From the NCBI GenBank assembly GCA_003134965.1, contig PLDA01000001.1, positions 256,372-320,371 on the forward strand: a stretch of 64,000 nucleotides of DNA, given 5' to 3'. Positions 52,542 to 60,216 of the stretch are shown in pieces; within the stretch, counting starts at the first letter, position 1, and every line of letters starts with the position of its first letter. Origin of the DNA: Vulcanimicrobium winogradskyi (GTDB lineage Bacteria > Vulcanimicrobiota > Vulcanimicrobiia > Vulcanimicrobiales > Vulcanimicrobiaceae). The position numbers and the translations under genes were made by a program. A model generated the notes under the pieces. That model was given only the letters and a program-made list of their open reading frames with translations, did not search any database and was not told where the DNA came from.

Positions 52542-54449
52542 CTAGCGGCGCTTGGCCGCCGTCTTTTTCGCCGTCGTTTTCTTTGTGGCCGCTTTGCGGG
52601 CCGGCGCACCGCGCGCCGGAGCTTTTTTCGTGGCGACCTTCTTCGGCGCGGCCTTCTTGCCGACCGCGCGCGCCGGCGCCGACTTCTTCGGCATCGGCTT
52701 TTTCGCCGCTGCGGCCTTCCTGGCCGGTGCGGACTTCTTCGACGCCGGACGGGCCGGACTCGCCTTTTGGGCGGCCGCCTTCGCCGGCATGGCCTTTTTG
52801 GAGCCGGCCTTGGCCGGCGTGGCTTTCTTGGCGTGAGCCGGCTTCGCCGGCGAATGCCGTGCGCTCGCCGCCTTGGGCGGGGTCTTCGCAGCGGCTTTTG
52901 CCACCGGTTTGGCAGCAGCCGCCTTCGCGGGAGCAGCCTTGGCGGCGGGCTTCGCGACCGGTTTCGCGACGGGCTTTGTGACCGGCTTCGCGACCGGCTT
53001 CGCGACGGGCTTCGCGACGGGCTTCGCGACGGGCTTCGCGACGGGCTTCGCGATGGGTGCGGCGGCTTTGGCTTTCGCGGGCGCCGCGGCTTTTACGGGA
53101 GCCGGGGGCTTTGCGGGAGCCGGAGGCTTTGCGGGAGCCGGGGGCTTTACCGCGACCGGTTCGGGTACAGGCGCCTCGGCGGTGCTCGGAGGCGCCGGCT
53201 TTTTCTTGGGGGCCGGTTTCTTGGGCGGCTCGGGAGCCGGGTCGAGGCTCGCCGGCTCGGATGCGGGCTGCTGCGCCTCGGCCTGCTGTGCCGGGGCCGG
53301 AGGAGGGCTCGAGGTCTGGGGACGTTCCGGCGGGCGCTCCGGAGAGGTCTGCGGGGGCCGGGCCGCCTTCGCGGTTGCGCGGGCCTTGCGAACTTGCTTC
53401 GCCGGTTCCGGCGCGACCTCGTCGGTCTTCTGCGGCTCGGGCGGAGCGGGTTCGGGGACGGGCTCGGGTTCGGGCTCTCGCACCACGCGGAGCGCGACGC
53501 GGCGCAGGACGCCGCCCATCGGGAAGACGATCTCGTTGATGTCGAGCTCGTCCAGCACGTGCAGCACGACGTCGAACGCGCCGCCCTGATCCTTCGGCGA
53601 GTGCGCGTCGGAACCGATCGCAATCGCGACGCCGCGTTCCTTCGCCTTGCGCAAGAACCGCTTGTTGGCGTCGAGGTAGCGGTCTTTCTCCTCGACGTCG
53701 TGGTCGCGGTAAAAGAAGCGCGAGTTGAACTCGACCGCCATGCCGCGCGCGGCGGCGGCGGCGAGGACGCGGTCCTCGTACTCGCTGAGTTTGGCGTCGT
53801 CGGGCCAGTGGCCGAACACGGCCGGGACGAAGAAGTGGCCGATGATGTGGCCGGGGAGCCGTTCGATCGCATCGACGAGCACGGTGACGTACAGCTCCCA
53901 CGTCTGCTCGGTTCCGACCACGTCGAAGAGATCGCTGAACTCGGGATTGTCGAACGGCCACGGCCAGTTCTCGCCGTGAACCGGATGCGTGATCGGGATG
54001 AAGTGCACCGAGCGCACGATGCCGTCGGGCCGCATCGCGTCGACGATGTTCTGCGCGTCAGGACGCGAACGCGGGTCGTTGTCGACCTCGGCGCCGATCG
54101 AATAGCGCATGCCGCGGCGCAGCCCCTCGCTCACGACCGCCGCGTGCCCCACGTCGACGTTCGCGGTCTCGGCGGCCCCGTACAGATCGCCGGCCTGCGC
54201 GAGCTTGAGTGCGCGGCGCACGAGGTTCACCGCGGCCGGGTCTTCGAAGGTCAGGTAGTTCATATGATCCGCGACCATCAGGAAGCGCGGAAAACCACGC
54301 CGGCAAGCATGGTAGAACCACAGGAACAGCATCCGTGCGGTCAGCGGAAGCGGACGCTCCTCGAGGTAGGGCTTGTGCTCGCCTTTGGCGTGACCGTGCG
54401 TGTCGGGGATTGCGTAGAGGCGCGGGTCGCGCTCGTTGTTATCGTTCAA
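52542..54449 (-). CDS. PHP-domain phosphoesterase fused to a histone H1-like Lys/Ala/Pro-rich tail
   Basis: A 635-residue two-part protein. Residues 1-320 form a PHP (polymerase/histidinol phosphatase) metal-dependent domain: IPDTHGHAKGE, MVADHMNY, YSIGAEVDND, SVHFIPITHPVHG and IGSDAHSPKDQ. From about 325 to the end the chain is low complexity: acidic-Pro first, then Lys/Ala/Pro, with tandem KPVA units (52947-53054) and AKKATPAKAGSKK-like motifs as in bacterial H1-like nucleoid proteins. The PHP part could act on DNA or nucleotides while the tail binds DNA. TTG start at 54449. It overlaps the pcp gene by 11 bases. Confidence 0.8.
   Translation of the reverse strand: MNDNNERDPRLYAIPDTHGHAKGEHKPYLEERPLPLTARMLFLWFYHACRRGFPRFLMVADHMNYLTFEDPAAVNLVRRALKLAQAGDLYGAAETANVDVGHAAVVSEGLRRGMRYSIGAEVDNDPRSRPDAQNIVDAMRPDGIVRSVHFIPITHPVHGENWPWPFDNPEFSDLFDVVGTEQTWELYVTVLVDAIERLPGHIIGHFFVPAVFGHWPDDAKLSEYEDRVLAAAAARGMAVEFNSRFFYRDHDVEEKDRYLDANKRFLRKAKERGVAIAIGSDAHSPKDQGGAFDVVLHVLDELDINEIVFPMGGVLRRVALRVVREPEPEPVPEPAPPEPQKTDEVAPEPAKQVRKARATAKAARPPQTSPERPPERPQTSSPPPAPAQQAEAQQPASEPASLDPAPEPPKKPAPKKKPAPPSTAEAPVPEPVAVKPPAPAKPPAPAKPPAPVKAAAPAKAKAAAPIAKPVAKPVAKPVAKPVAKPVAKPVTKPVAKPVAKPAAKAAPAKAAAAKPVAKAAAKTPPKAASARHSPAKPAHAKKATPAKAGSKKAMPAKAAAQKASPARPASKKSAPARKAAAAKKPMPKKSAPARAVGKKAAPKKVATKKAPARGAPARKAATKKTTAKKTAAKRR
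52947..53054. repeat. Nine tandem 12-bp units inside the H1-like tail
   Basis: Nearly identical 12-base units (GGGCTTCGCGAC on the plus strand, coding KPVA on the minus) repeat nine times, with base changes in units 2-5 and 9. Recent expansion by slippage is likely. Confidence 0.9.
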
Positions 54450-55137
54450 CTTCTCGTAGTCCGCGGGGGAACCAAAGCTTGTCGCCCGCCCGCTGCGATG
54501 GCGTCGGCTTGGTGTCGAGCAGCAGCGCGATCGTTTCGATCGCCGTCTCGAGGCCGCGCCGCATGAGATCGAGGGTCATCGATGGCGTCCGGTCGGCGCC
54601 GAGCTGCACTGCCTGCGCCGGCAGCACCGGGACGTGGACGAATCCGGTGGGGATCGGCGGCGCGGCGTTCGCGGTGAGCGCCAGAGCTTCATACAGCCAC
54701 TGATTGCAGAGATACGTGCCGGCACTGTCCGAGACATAGCCGGGGACGCCGGCCTCACCCCAGGCGGCGACGATCTCGTTCAGCGGTAACGTCGCAAGCC
54801 GTCCGTCCGGTCCGCCGCGCTGCACGGGGTCGTTCTTGCGCATCGTCCCGACTGCGTCCGGAATGTCAAAGTCGAGCACGTTCACCGCAACCCGCTCGAG
54901 ACCGAGCGCCGCGCGGCCGGCCGCGAGGCCGACGCCGATGACGAACGCGGGCTGCTCCTCGCGGAGCGCCGCCTCGATGCGGTCTTGCAGCGTCCGCGTC
55001 TCGACCGGAAACACGCGCACGCCGACCACGCATCCGCCGACGATCCGGCCTTCGAGACTGCGCGCGAGCAGTTCGCTGGGGTTCACGAGGTGGGGTCCGA
55101 ACGGCTCGAAACCGGTCAGCAGAACCTTCCGGGACAC
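54439..55137 (-). CDS. pcp: Pyroglutamyl-peptidase I
   Basis: A 232-residue C15 cysteine peptidase removing N-terminal pyroglutamate. Catalytic triad residues fall at Glu81 (GLERVAVNV), Cys144 (SDSAGTYLCNQWLY) and His168 (GFVHVPVLP), the standard positions. LLTGFEPFGPHLVNPSE is the family N-terminus. GTG start at 55137. No promoter-like sequence stands out in the short space between the terminator at 55192 and the start. Confidence 0.93.
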   Translation of the reverse strand: MSRKVLLTGFEPFGPHLVNPSELLARSLEGRIVGGCVVGVRVFPVETRTLQDRIEAALREEQPAFVIGVGLAAGRAALGLERVAVNVLDFDIPDAVGTMRKNDPVQRGGPDGRLATLPLNEIVAAWGEAGVPGYVSDSAGTYLCNQWLYEALALTANAAPPIPTGFVHVPVLPAQAVQLGADRTPSMTLDLMRRGLETAIETIALLLDTKPTPSQRAGDKLWFPRGLREVER

Positions 55138-55191
55138 GAACCGCAGGTTTTCTGCGGCTGAGGCAAGGGACCTCTGAGAGAATCTCCGGAC
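55138..55191. other. Short leader of pcp, no feature seen
   Basis: Fifty-four bases lie between the minus-strand terminator and the pcp start. I see no further gene or clear -35/-10 pair here. Confidence 0.4.
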
Positions 55192-55219
55192 AAAAAAAGC
55201 CGCCCCCGAACGGGGCGGC
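55192..55219 (-). terminator. Intrinsic terminator with seven-T tract, minus strand
   Basis: On the minus strand GCCGCCCC and GGGGCGGC pair around a GTTCG loop and run into TTTTTTT. It ends the ECF sigma / anti-sigma-alkyltransferase transcript and separates it from pcp. Confidence 0.92.
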
Positions 55220-55246
55220 GGACAAAGGTTCTTCGGTTTGCGGAGA

Positions 55247-55262
55247 CCGGACTTACGTCCGG
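55247..55262 (-). other. CCGGAC hairpin with GUAA tetraloop upstream of the terminator
   Basis: CCGGAC-GTAA-GTCCGG on the minus strand forms a 6-bp stem with a GNRA-type loop. It overlaps the stop codon of the tiny ORF and sits 28 bases before the terminator stem. Confidence 0.6.
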
Positions 55263-55318
55263 AGCCCTCCGATCATCGTGAGACATTGATTGGGACTGTC
55301 GCTAGTAACGATGACCAC
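55253..55318 (-). CDS. Possible 21-residue peptide downstream of the anti-sigma gene
   Basis: From GTG 55318 the frame codes 21 residues ending IGGLRT and stops 34 bases before the terminator. GAGGAGG is directly against the GTG; relative to an in-frame ATC at 55312 the spacing would be near ideal, so the start is unsure. It lies 126 bases after the alkyltransferase stop in the same transcript. It may be a real micropeptide or chance. Nothing else is seen from 55319 to 55444. Confidence 0.3.
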   Translation of the reverse strand: MVIVTSDSPNQCLTMIGGLRT

Positions 55319-55444
55319 CTCCTCTTGTCCGCCTGTTAGCCTTCGCTGATCTCTCGTCTGAAGGGTCCGCGGACGTATCGTGAGCCCCGCTTTCGCGAGC
55401 GCTTCGCGCGTTCTCCTTCCGGAACTCGCGAACCGATTGTCCGC

Positions 55445-56188
55445 TCAGCGGCGAACCGGGTGATACCCCTCCAGGGCGAGGATTCGCGCTTTGACTTCGA
55501 CACCGTAGGCGTACTGGTGCAGGGCGCCGGTCGCGTCGACGACGCGATGGCACGGGTAGAGCAATGGAACAGGATTGCGCGCCATCGCACGCCCGACCGC
55601 GCGGGCTGCCGTCGGCTGGCCGAGCTTCTCGGCGATCCAGCCGTAAGAGCGCACCTCGCCGGGCGGGATCGTCGCCGCGGCCCGGAGCGCCGACTGCTCG
55701 AACGGGGTGAGCTCGCTGATGTCGACCTTTTCGAGGTCGGGACGATGCGTGCGGAAAAACGCGGCGACGGTCTCGGTGACCCACTGGGGCGCCTGTGACG
55801 GGATCAGCCCGCGGCCGAGGCGGCGCTGGAGCCTGGCCAGGACGGGTTCGTCCCCTTCACCCCGGTCGAGGGCGACGGCGGTGATCCCGGTGTGGCGGAA
55901 GGCGACGTAGAGCCGGCCGATCGGCGACTCGACGTTCGCGATCGAGTCCGGGGCGGCGATCTTTACGGTCGCTTTGATGTGGTCGAGGATTTTCGGAACG
56001 AGGCTCTGCGGCGGATCGACGAGCGGAAGGCAGGTCAGGCAGTATGCGATCCCTTCGTTCTCCCGGTAGATCTCCTGGCATTCCGGACACGCCCGCAGGT
56101 GGGCGAGGACGTGCTCGCGGCGCGGTTGGACGCCCTCGCGCATTTCGTCCCAAAGACGTTCGACGTCGCAGCAGCGCAATGGGGTCAC
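55445..56188 (-). CDS. Fusion of anti-sigma zinc finger with O6-alkylguanine-DNA alkyltransferase (MGMT/Ogt)
   Basis: A 247-residue protein in two parts. Residues 1-60 resemble a zinc-binding anti-sigma domain: HLRACPEC (His30, Cys34, Cys37, the HxxxCxxC motif), with CC at 6-7 and CLTC at 50-53. Residues 85-245 are an MGMT/Ogt domain: ESPIGRLYVAF, TPFEQSALRAAATIPPGEVRSYGWIAEKLG, RAVGRAMARNPVPLL and the alkyl-acceptor Cys213 in YPCHRVV. The GTG overlaps the ECF sigma stop as GTGA. Expected action: bind the sigma factor and, on receiving an alkyl group from DNA, change affinity. The last point is inference. No membrane segment is present. Confidence 0.88.
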   Translation of the reverse strand: MTPLRCCDVERLWDEMREGVQPRREHVLAHLRACPECQEIYRENEGIAYCLTCLPLVDPPQSLVPKILDHIKATVKIAAPDSIANVESPIGRLYVAFRHTGITAVALDRGEGDEPVLARLQRRLGRGLIPSQAPQWVTETVAAFFRTHRPDLEKVDISELTPFEQSALRAAATIPPGEVRSYGWIAEKLGQPTAARAVGRAMARNPVPLLYPCHRVVDATGALHQYAYGVEVKARILALEGYHPVRR

Positions 56189-56841
56189 TCCTCTTCCTCG
56201 GTGGCGGCGGACGGGCGATCGCTCGGGACGATCCGTCCGACTTGGGGCCCGAGGATACGGCGAAGGATGCGCACCGCTCGGTGGACGTGCGATTTCACCG
56301 TGCCGATCGGCTGGTTCAGGATCTCGGCAATCTCAGGGTGGCTGCGGCCCTCGATGAACCGTAGCGTCGCGGCGGCGCGCAGGTGCATCGGCAGCTGGAG
56401 CAGCGCTTGCTCGACTAGGACCATGTCGGCGGCCCGATCGACGATGTGCTGCGGCTGGTCGGGACCCTCTTGGGTCTCGTTGAGGAGTGCGTCGGGATCG
56501 GCGAGCGCATCGAGCGCGACGTTGGTCGGCCGCTTCGAGCGCAGGCGGTTGCGCGTGACGTTCAGGGTGATCGTGTAAAGCCACGGCTGGAGCCGCAGCT
56601 CGGCCCGCTGCTGCGGGTCCATCTTCGCCAGCGCCCGATAGGCCCGAACGAAGGCGTCTTGGACGATCTCTTCGGCATCTTCCCGGTTGCCCGTCATGCG
56701 GAGCGCGAAGCCGTAGAGCCGGCGCTGGTAGTCGTCGACGATCGATTCGAAGGTCTCGGGCCCCGGAACAGGGTGCGACACCGTCGCCGGTGCGGTCACG
56801 CGGTAGTGGTCTCCGATGAACGGTGCTGCGAGCGCACTCAT
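56185..56841 (-). CDS. ECF-type RNA polymerase sigma factor
   Basis: A 218-residue sigma-70 family ECF factor. Region 2: ESIVDDYQRRLYGFALRMTGNR, DAEEIVQDAFVRAYRAL and QPWLYTITLNVTRNRLR. Region 4: LPMHLRAAATLRFIEGRSHPEIAEI, GTVKSHVHRAVRILRR. A 26-residue N-terminal extension and an acidic EEEE tail are extra. ATG 56841 is preferred over TTG 56853. A GGAAAC and CGGATA pair about 40 bases upstream resembles an ECF-type promoter and might give autoregulation. The coupled downstream gene is the anti-sigma/MGMT fusion. Confidence 0.9.
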   Translation of the reverse strand: MSALAAPFIGDHYRVTAPATVSHPVPGPETFESIVDDYQRRLYGFALRMTGNREDAEEIVQDAFVRAYRALAKMDPQQRAELRLQPWLYTITLNVTRNRLRSKRPTNVALDALADPDALLNETQEGPDQPQHIVDRAADMVLVEQALLQLPMHLRAAATLRFIEGRSHPEIAEILNQPIGTVKSHVHRAVRILRRILGPQVGRIVPSDRPSAATEEEE

Positions 56842-56907
56842 CAGGGTCCTCAACCGGACCTATCCGAGCGCCGGTTGCGCGGTTTCCGTATAGCTTGGGT
56901 GTTCCCT

Positions 56908-56932
56908 CGCACCCCTCGACGAGCTCAGGACA
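56908..56932. repeat. Copy of the dispersed TCGACGAGCTCAGG repeat
   Basis: CACCCCTCGACGAGCTCAGGAC in the gap upstream of the sigma gene matches the element seen at 7.0 and 37.8 kb. Confidence 0.55.
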
Positions 56933-56963
56933 GGCGGAGCTCAGCGACGCGGGCGACCGCCGG

Positions 56964-57734
56964 TTATGTCCGGCGAGGTACCGGGACGATCCGGGCTGCC
57001 TCCCTGCCCTCGGCCGAATGGATCGAGCGCGTATAGACGATCGAGACCGGCGAGCGGTGCTCGGTGTCGTCCAGGGCGCCTTCGATCGCGAGCGTCGCGT
57101 CGAGCGCGAGCAGCAGCGCGCTCCCGTAGGCGTAATACGCGGTCCCCGTCATCGTGATCGTTCCGGCGAGCTGCATAGCCGGTCGGTCGGGGAGCGCTCC
57201 GTGCAGCGGCCCTTTCGCTTCGAACGCGATCCCCATCGAGCGCGTGGCGCCGACCATCGCGTCGGGGAGGCGACGCAGGGTGCCGTGCAGCGTGGCGCCG
57301 GTCATCGGCGAGGGAAAGTCGAACGGAACGGCCCTGCGAACGTGCGCGAGGTCACGCATGGTCGGCGCGTCGAGCTGCACCGCGAACGGCTGGTTCAGCA
57401 CGGTCAGATAGTCGGGATCGTTTCCCGGACCGTCCCGTTGCTCGCCCGAGGGGAGCAGCGTCGAGCTGAACGAAGCGCGCTGATGTTGCCTCCCGCCCTC
57501 ACCCGCCCGGTCGTACTCGACGAGCGCGCTATAGATCGTCGCGCGTCCGCTGCGGGTGATCGTCAGCCGCTGCATTCCGCGATAGACGGTCTCGCTGCGA
57601 ACGTCGCGGTTCCCGTCGAGGAAGACGTCGTGCCCTTCCACCGCGTAGGCCTGGTCCGCGCGGGCGGCCGCGGCGGACGCGACGGCGGCCAGGAGCGCGA
57701 ACATGCCGGCGACGACGGCGCGGCGGAAGGTCAT
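56964..57734 (-). CDS. Exported protein of unknown function
   Basis: A 256-residue protein with a signal peptide (MTFRRAVVAGMFALLAAVASAAAARA) and a beta-rich mature part (AVEGHDVFLDGNRDVRSETV, SGRATIYSALVEYDR, TGTAYYAYGSALLLALDATL). No known domain is recognised. It diverges from the GH125 gene with a 49-base gap. Confidence 0.65.
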   Translation of the reverse strand: MTFRRAVVAGMFALLAAVASAAAARADQAYAVEGHDVFLDGNRDVRSETVYRGMQRLTITRSGRATIYSALVEYDRAGEGGRQHQRASFSSTLLPSGEQRDGPGNDPDYLTVLNQPFAVQLDAPTMRDLAHVRRAVPFDFPSPMTGATLHGTLRRLPDAMVGATRSMGIAFEAKGPLHGALPDRPAMQLAGTITMTGTAYYAYGSALLLALDATLAIEGALDDTEHRSPVSIVYTRSIHSAEGREAARIVPVPRRT

Positions 57735-57783
57735 CAGGGGCCTCGAGGGGCGGACGATTGGGTTTGTTTTTCGTTCCCGGATT

Positions 57784-59088
57784 ATGGTACTACGGAAACG
57801 TGCCGATACCGATGATGAGTTGCTGAATCGCATCCTCGGCCGTTTTCTCGCCGTGGTCGTCGCATTGTCCGTCATCGGTACCGGCGTTCCCGTGCGCGCC
57901 GGAGACGGCCTCACGCTCAGTCCGACGCTGAACGCGAAGCTCGACGTGCTCTATCGGAGCGCGTACGACAAGACCATTCAGCGGCACGCGCTCGCCCAGC
58001 GTGACGGAACGACCTACGTCTCGACCGGCGACATCGAGGCCGAGTGGCTACGCGATGCAAGCGCGACCGTGCGTCCCTACATCGGGCTCTCGCGGGTCGA
58101 CCACGACGTCCGGCGGACCCTGCGCGGCGTGGTGGCGCGCCAGGCGAAGTACATCCTGCTCGACCCCTACGCGAATGCGTTCTCCTCGCACTACCGCGTC
58201 GTCGAGCGGAAGTTCGAGGTCGACTCGCTGCTCTACCCGGTCTGGTTCGCCTACGACTACTACAAGCAGACCGGCGACCGCAGCATCCTCACGCCCGAGG
58301 TCCGGCGGGCGTTCCGCAAGGTGCTGGCGACGATGCGCAACGAGCAGCACCACAACCAGCGCTCGCACTACACGCACCCGCAGCTCGCCAACAACGGTCG
58401 CGGCAGTGCGGTGAAGTACACAGGGATGGTCTGGACCGGTTTCCGGCCCTCGGACGACCCGGCGCGCTACCACTACAACATCCCGGTCAACATGTTCGCC
58501 TCGGTCGTGATGAAGGACCTGACCTCGCTCGCCCGCGACGTGTGGCACGACCGGGCGATGGCGCGCAACGCGTGGGGGCTCTCGGTCGAGATCCAGCGAG
58601 GTATCGAGCAGTACGGGACCCTGACGCTGCAGCCGTTCGGCCGGATCTACGCGTACGAAGTCGACGGCCGCGGGCACGCGAACGTCATGGACGACGCCAA
58701 CATCCCCTCGCTGCTCTCGATCCCGTACTTCGGCTATCTCCCGAAGACGAACTCGCTCTACCTCGCGACGCGGCGCTTCTCGCTCTCCGAGCGGAACCCG
58801 TACTTCTTCAAGGGGAAGTACGCGCAGGGGATCGGCAGCCCGCACACGCCGCACGGATACGTCTGGCCGCTCGCGCTCTGCGTGCAAGCGTTGACGGCGA
58901 CCGATGAGAGCGAGGTCGACCAGGTCTTCGGCTGGATCGCCGTTTCCGACGTCGGCGACCACCGCTTGCACGAGTCGTTCAACTCCGAGTGGCCCGAGTC
59001 GTTCACGCGCGACGACTTCGCCTGGCCGAACGCGCTCTACGCAGAGCTCGTTCTGACCCGGCGCGGCCAGACTTACGCCGAACGCTGA
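57784..59088 (+). CDS. GH125 exo-alpha-mannosidase family protein, exported
   Basis: A 434-residue member of glycoside hydrolase family 125, which removes terminal alpha-1,6-linked mannose without a metal. Landmarks: STGDIEAEWLRDASATVRPY, GMVWTGFRPSDD, NVMDDANIPSLLSIPYFGY and SFTRDDFAWPNALYAELVL, which carry the catalytic acids. Residues about 18-40 are hydrophobic (FLAVVVALSVIGTGVPVRA), a likely signal or anchor. ATG 57784. It may act on mannans or glycoprotein N-glycans from other organisms. The 3' end overlaps the convergent membrane gene by 16 bases. Confidence 0.87.
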   Translation: MVLRKRADTDDELLNRILGRFLAVVVALSVIGTGVPVRAGDGLTLSPTLNAKLDVLYRSAYDKTIQRHALAQRDGTTYVSTGDIEAEWLRDASATVRPYIGLSRVDHDVRRTLRGVVARQAKYILLDPYANAFSSHYRVVERKFEVDSLLYPVWFAYDYYKQTGDRSILTPEVRRAFRKVLATMRNEQHHNQRSHYTHPQLANNGRGSAVKYTGMVWTGFRPSDDPARYHYNIPVNMFASVVMKDLTSLARDVWHDRAMARNAWGLSVEIQRGIEQYGTLTLQPFGRIYAYEVDGRGHANVMDDANIPSLLSIPYFGYLPKTNSLYLATRRFSLSERNPYFFKGKYAQGIGSPHTPHGYVWPLALCVQALTATDESEVDQVFGWIAVSDVGDHRLHESFNSEWPESFTRDDFAWPNALYAELVLTRRGQTYAER

Positions 59089-59852
59089 TCGGCGGCGCGG
59101 CGCGCGAAGTCGATCGCGAAGACGGTCTGCAGCGCGGCGATGAGGCCTACCGTCAACGCGTCGATCACGGCGATCGACAAGTAGATCGGACGGTCGAGAT
59201 GATGCTGCAGCATCGCGTCGCGAACGATCACCAGCAGCAGGTTCGGGATGATCGAGATGAACGCGACGACGACGAGCCGCGGGAGGTTGGCCGGGCGCAG
59301 CGAGAACGAGATCGCGCGCGTTAAGCCGGCGAACACGGCGAACACAGGGCGTTCGTCGGCCAGCGCCGTGATCGGCAGCGCGAGCGAGAGCATCCCCCAG
59401 AGCAGCCACAGGACCGGGGCGGTGAGGATCAGCAGCGCGGGCGGGTCCGGCACCGGCCCGAGCCCGCTCAGCGGCACGGTGAGATCGATGATGGTTTGCA
59501 CGATCACGGCGGTCGCGAGGACCGGCAGCCAGCGCCCGAGTGCGGCGGCCGCAATGTGGCGGGACGAACGCTGCTCGCCGGCGAGGCGCGCTCCGACGCC
59601 GAGCGCGACGGCCGCGATGACGTACGAGTCGGCGAACAGCGCTGCGTACTCGAGCACGGCCGCCTTCACGTCGCCGCGCGGCGTGCCGACCTGCGCGGCC
59701 GGCAGCGCGAACTCGACCGCACTTTCGACCAGAAAGACGAAGAGCACCAGGCCGAGATAGAGCGGCGCGCGTCCGGCGTACGACGTGAACGCGAAATCCA
59801 CCAAGCCGCCGATCGACGGCGGCAGGCGCTCGCCCTCGGGTTCCTCGTTCAC
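59073..59852 (-). CDS. Polytopic membrane protein, unknown
   Basis: A 259-residue protein with about six hydrophobic segments (APLYLGLVLFVFLVESAVEF, VLEYAALFADSYVIAAVALG, VLATAVIVQTIIDLTV, LLILTAPVLWLLWGMLSLAL, LVVVAFISIIPNLLLVIV). Layout resembles DUF-type or glycerophosphoryl-diester membrane domains, but no diagnostic motif is present. GTG start overlaps the upstream small gene as GTGA. Confidence 0.6.
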   Translation of the reverse strand: MNEEPEGERLPPSIGGLVDFAFTSYAGRAPLYLGLVLFVFLVESAVEFALPAAQVGTPRGDVKAAVLEYAALFADSYVIAAVALGVGARLAGEQRSSRHIAAAALGRWLPVLATAVIVQTIIDLTVPLSGLGPVPDPPALLILTAPVLWLLWGMLSLALPITALADERPVFAVFAGLTRAISFSLRPANLPRLVVVAFISIIPNLLLVIVRDAMLQHHLDRPIYLSIAVIDALTVGLIAALQTVFAIDFARRAADQRSA

Positions 59853-60154
59853 GCCACGCGCAGTGCGCGGCGGAGGAAGAAGCGCAGCGTCGCGGTGCCC
59901 GAGCACACGGCGACATCGTCAGGATCGGTGTAGGCTCGGCCGTCGACCTCGACGACGTAGGTGCCGGAGCGCAGTCCGGAGAGCGTCGAGCGCACGACGC
60001 GCTCGCGCTTGTCCTGTGGCGCGCGCGGACCGAGCGCTTCGATCACCGCGGCAGTCACGAGGTCACCGACGCGCAATGGCGTAGCCAGCGCGAACGCGGT
60101 GGATGCGGTGCGAGCGACCGCGGAGACGTCGATCGGGACGGCGACCCGGAGCAT
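59849..60154 (-). CDS. Small protein of unknown function
   Basis: A 101-residue protein (MLRVAVPIDVSAVARTAS... ending RRALRVA) with a mixed alpha/beta composition and no recognised family. It overlaps the downstream membrane gene as GTGA, so the two form a small operon. Confidence 0.5.
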   Translation of the reverse strand: MLRVAVPIDVSAVARTASTAFALATPLRVGDLVTAAVIEALGPRAPQDKRERVVRSTLSGLRSGTYVVEVDGRAYTDPDDVAVCSGTATLRFFLRRALRVA

Positions 60155-60216
60155 ACCGACGAGGCTCTTTCCCCGACCGGCGGGGAGCCTCCCACTGACT
60201 ACTGAACAACGCCGTA

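Noticed and set aside
55225..55345. tRNA or small structured RNA gene in the gap after the sigma operon
   Set aside because: No cloverleaf or T-arm consensus is present; the only stems are the short hairpin and the terminator.
55445..56188. Frameshift or misassembly joining an anti-sigma gene to a separate ogt
   Set aside because: The frame is continuous with a 25-residue linker and the 5' overlap with the sigma gene is a normal GTGA junction; resequencing would settle it.
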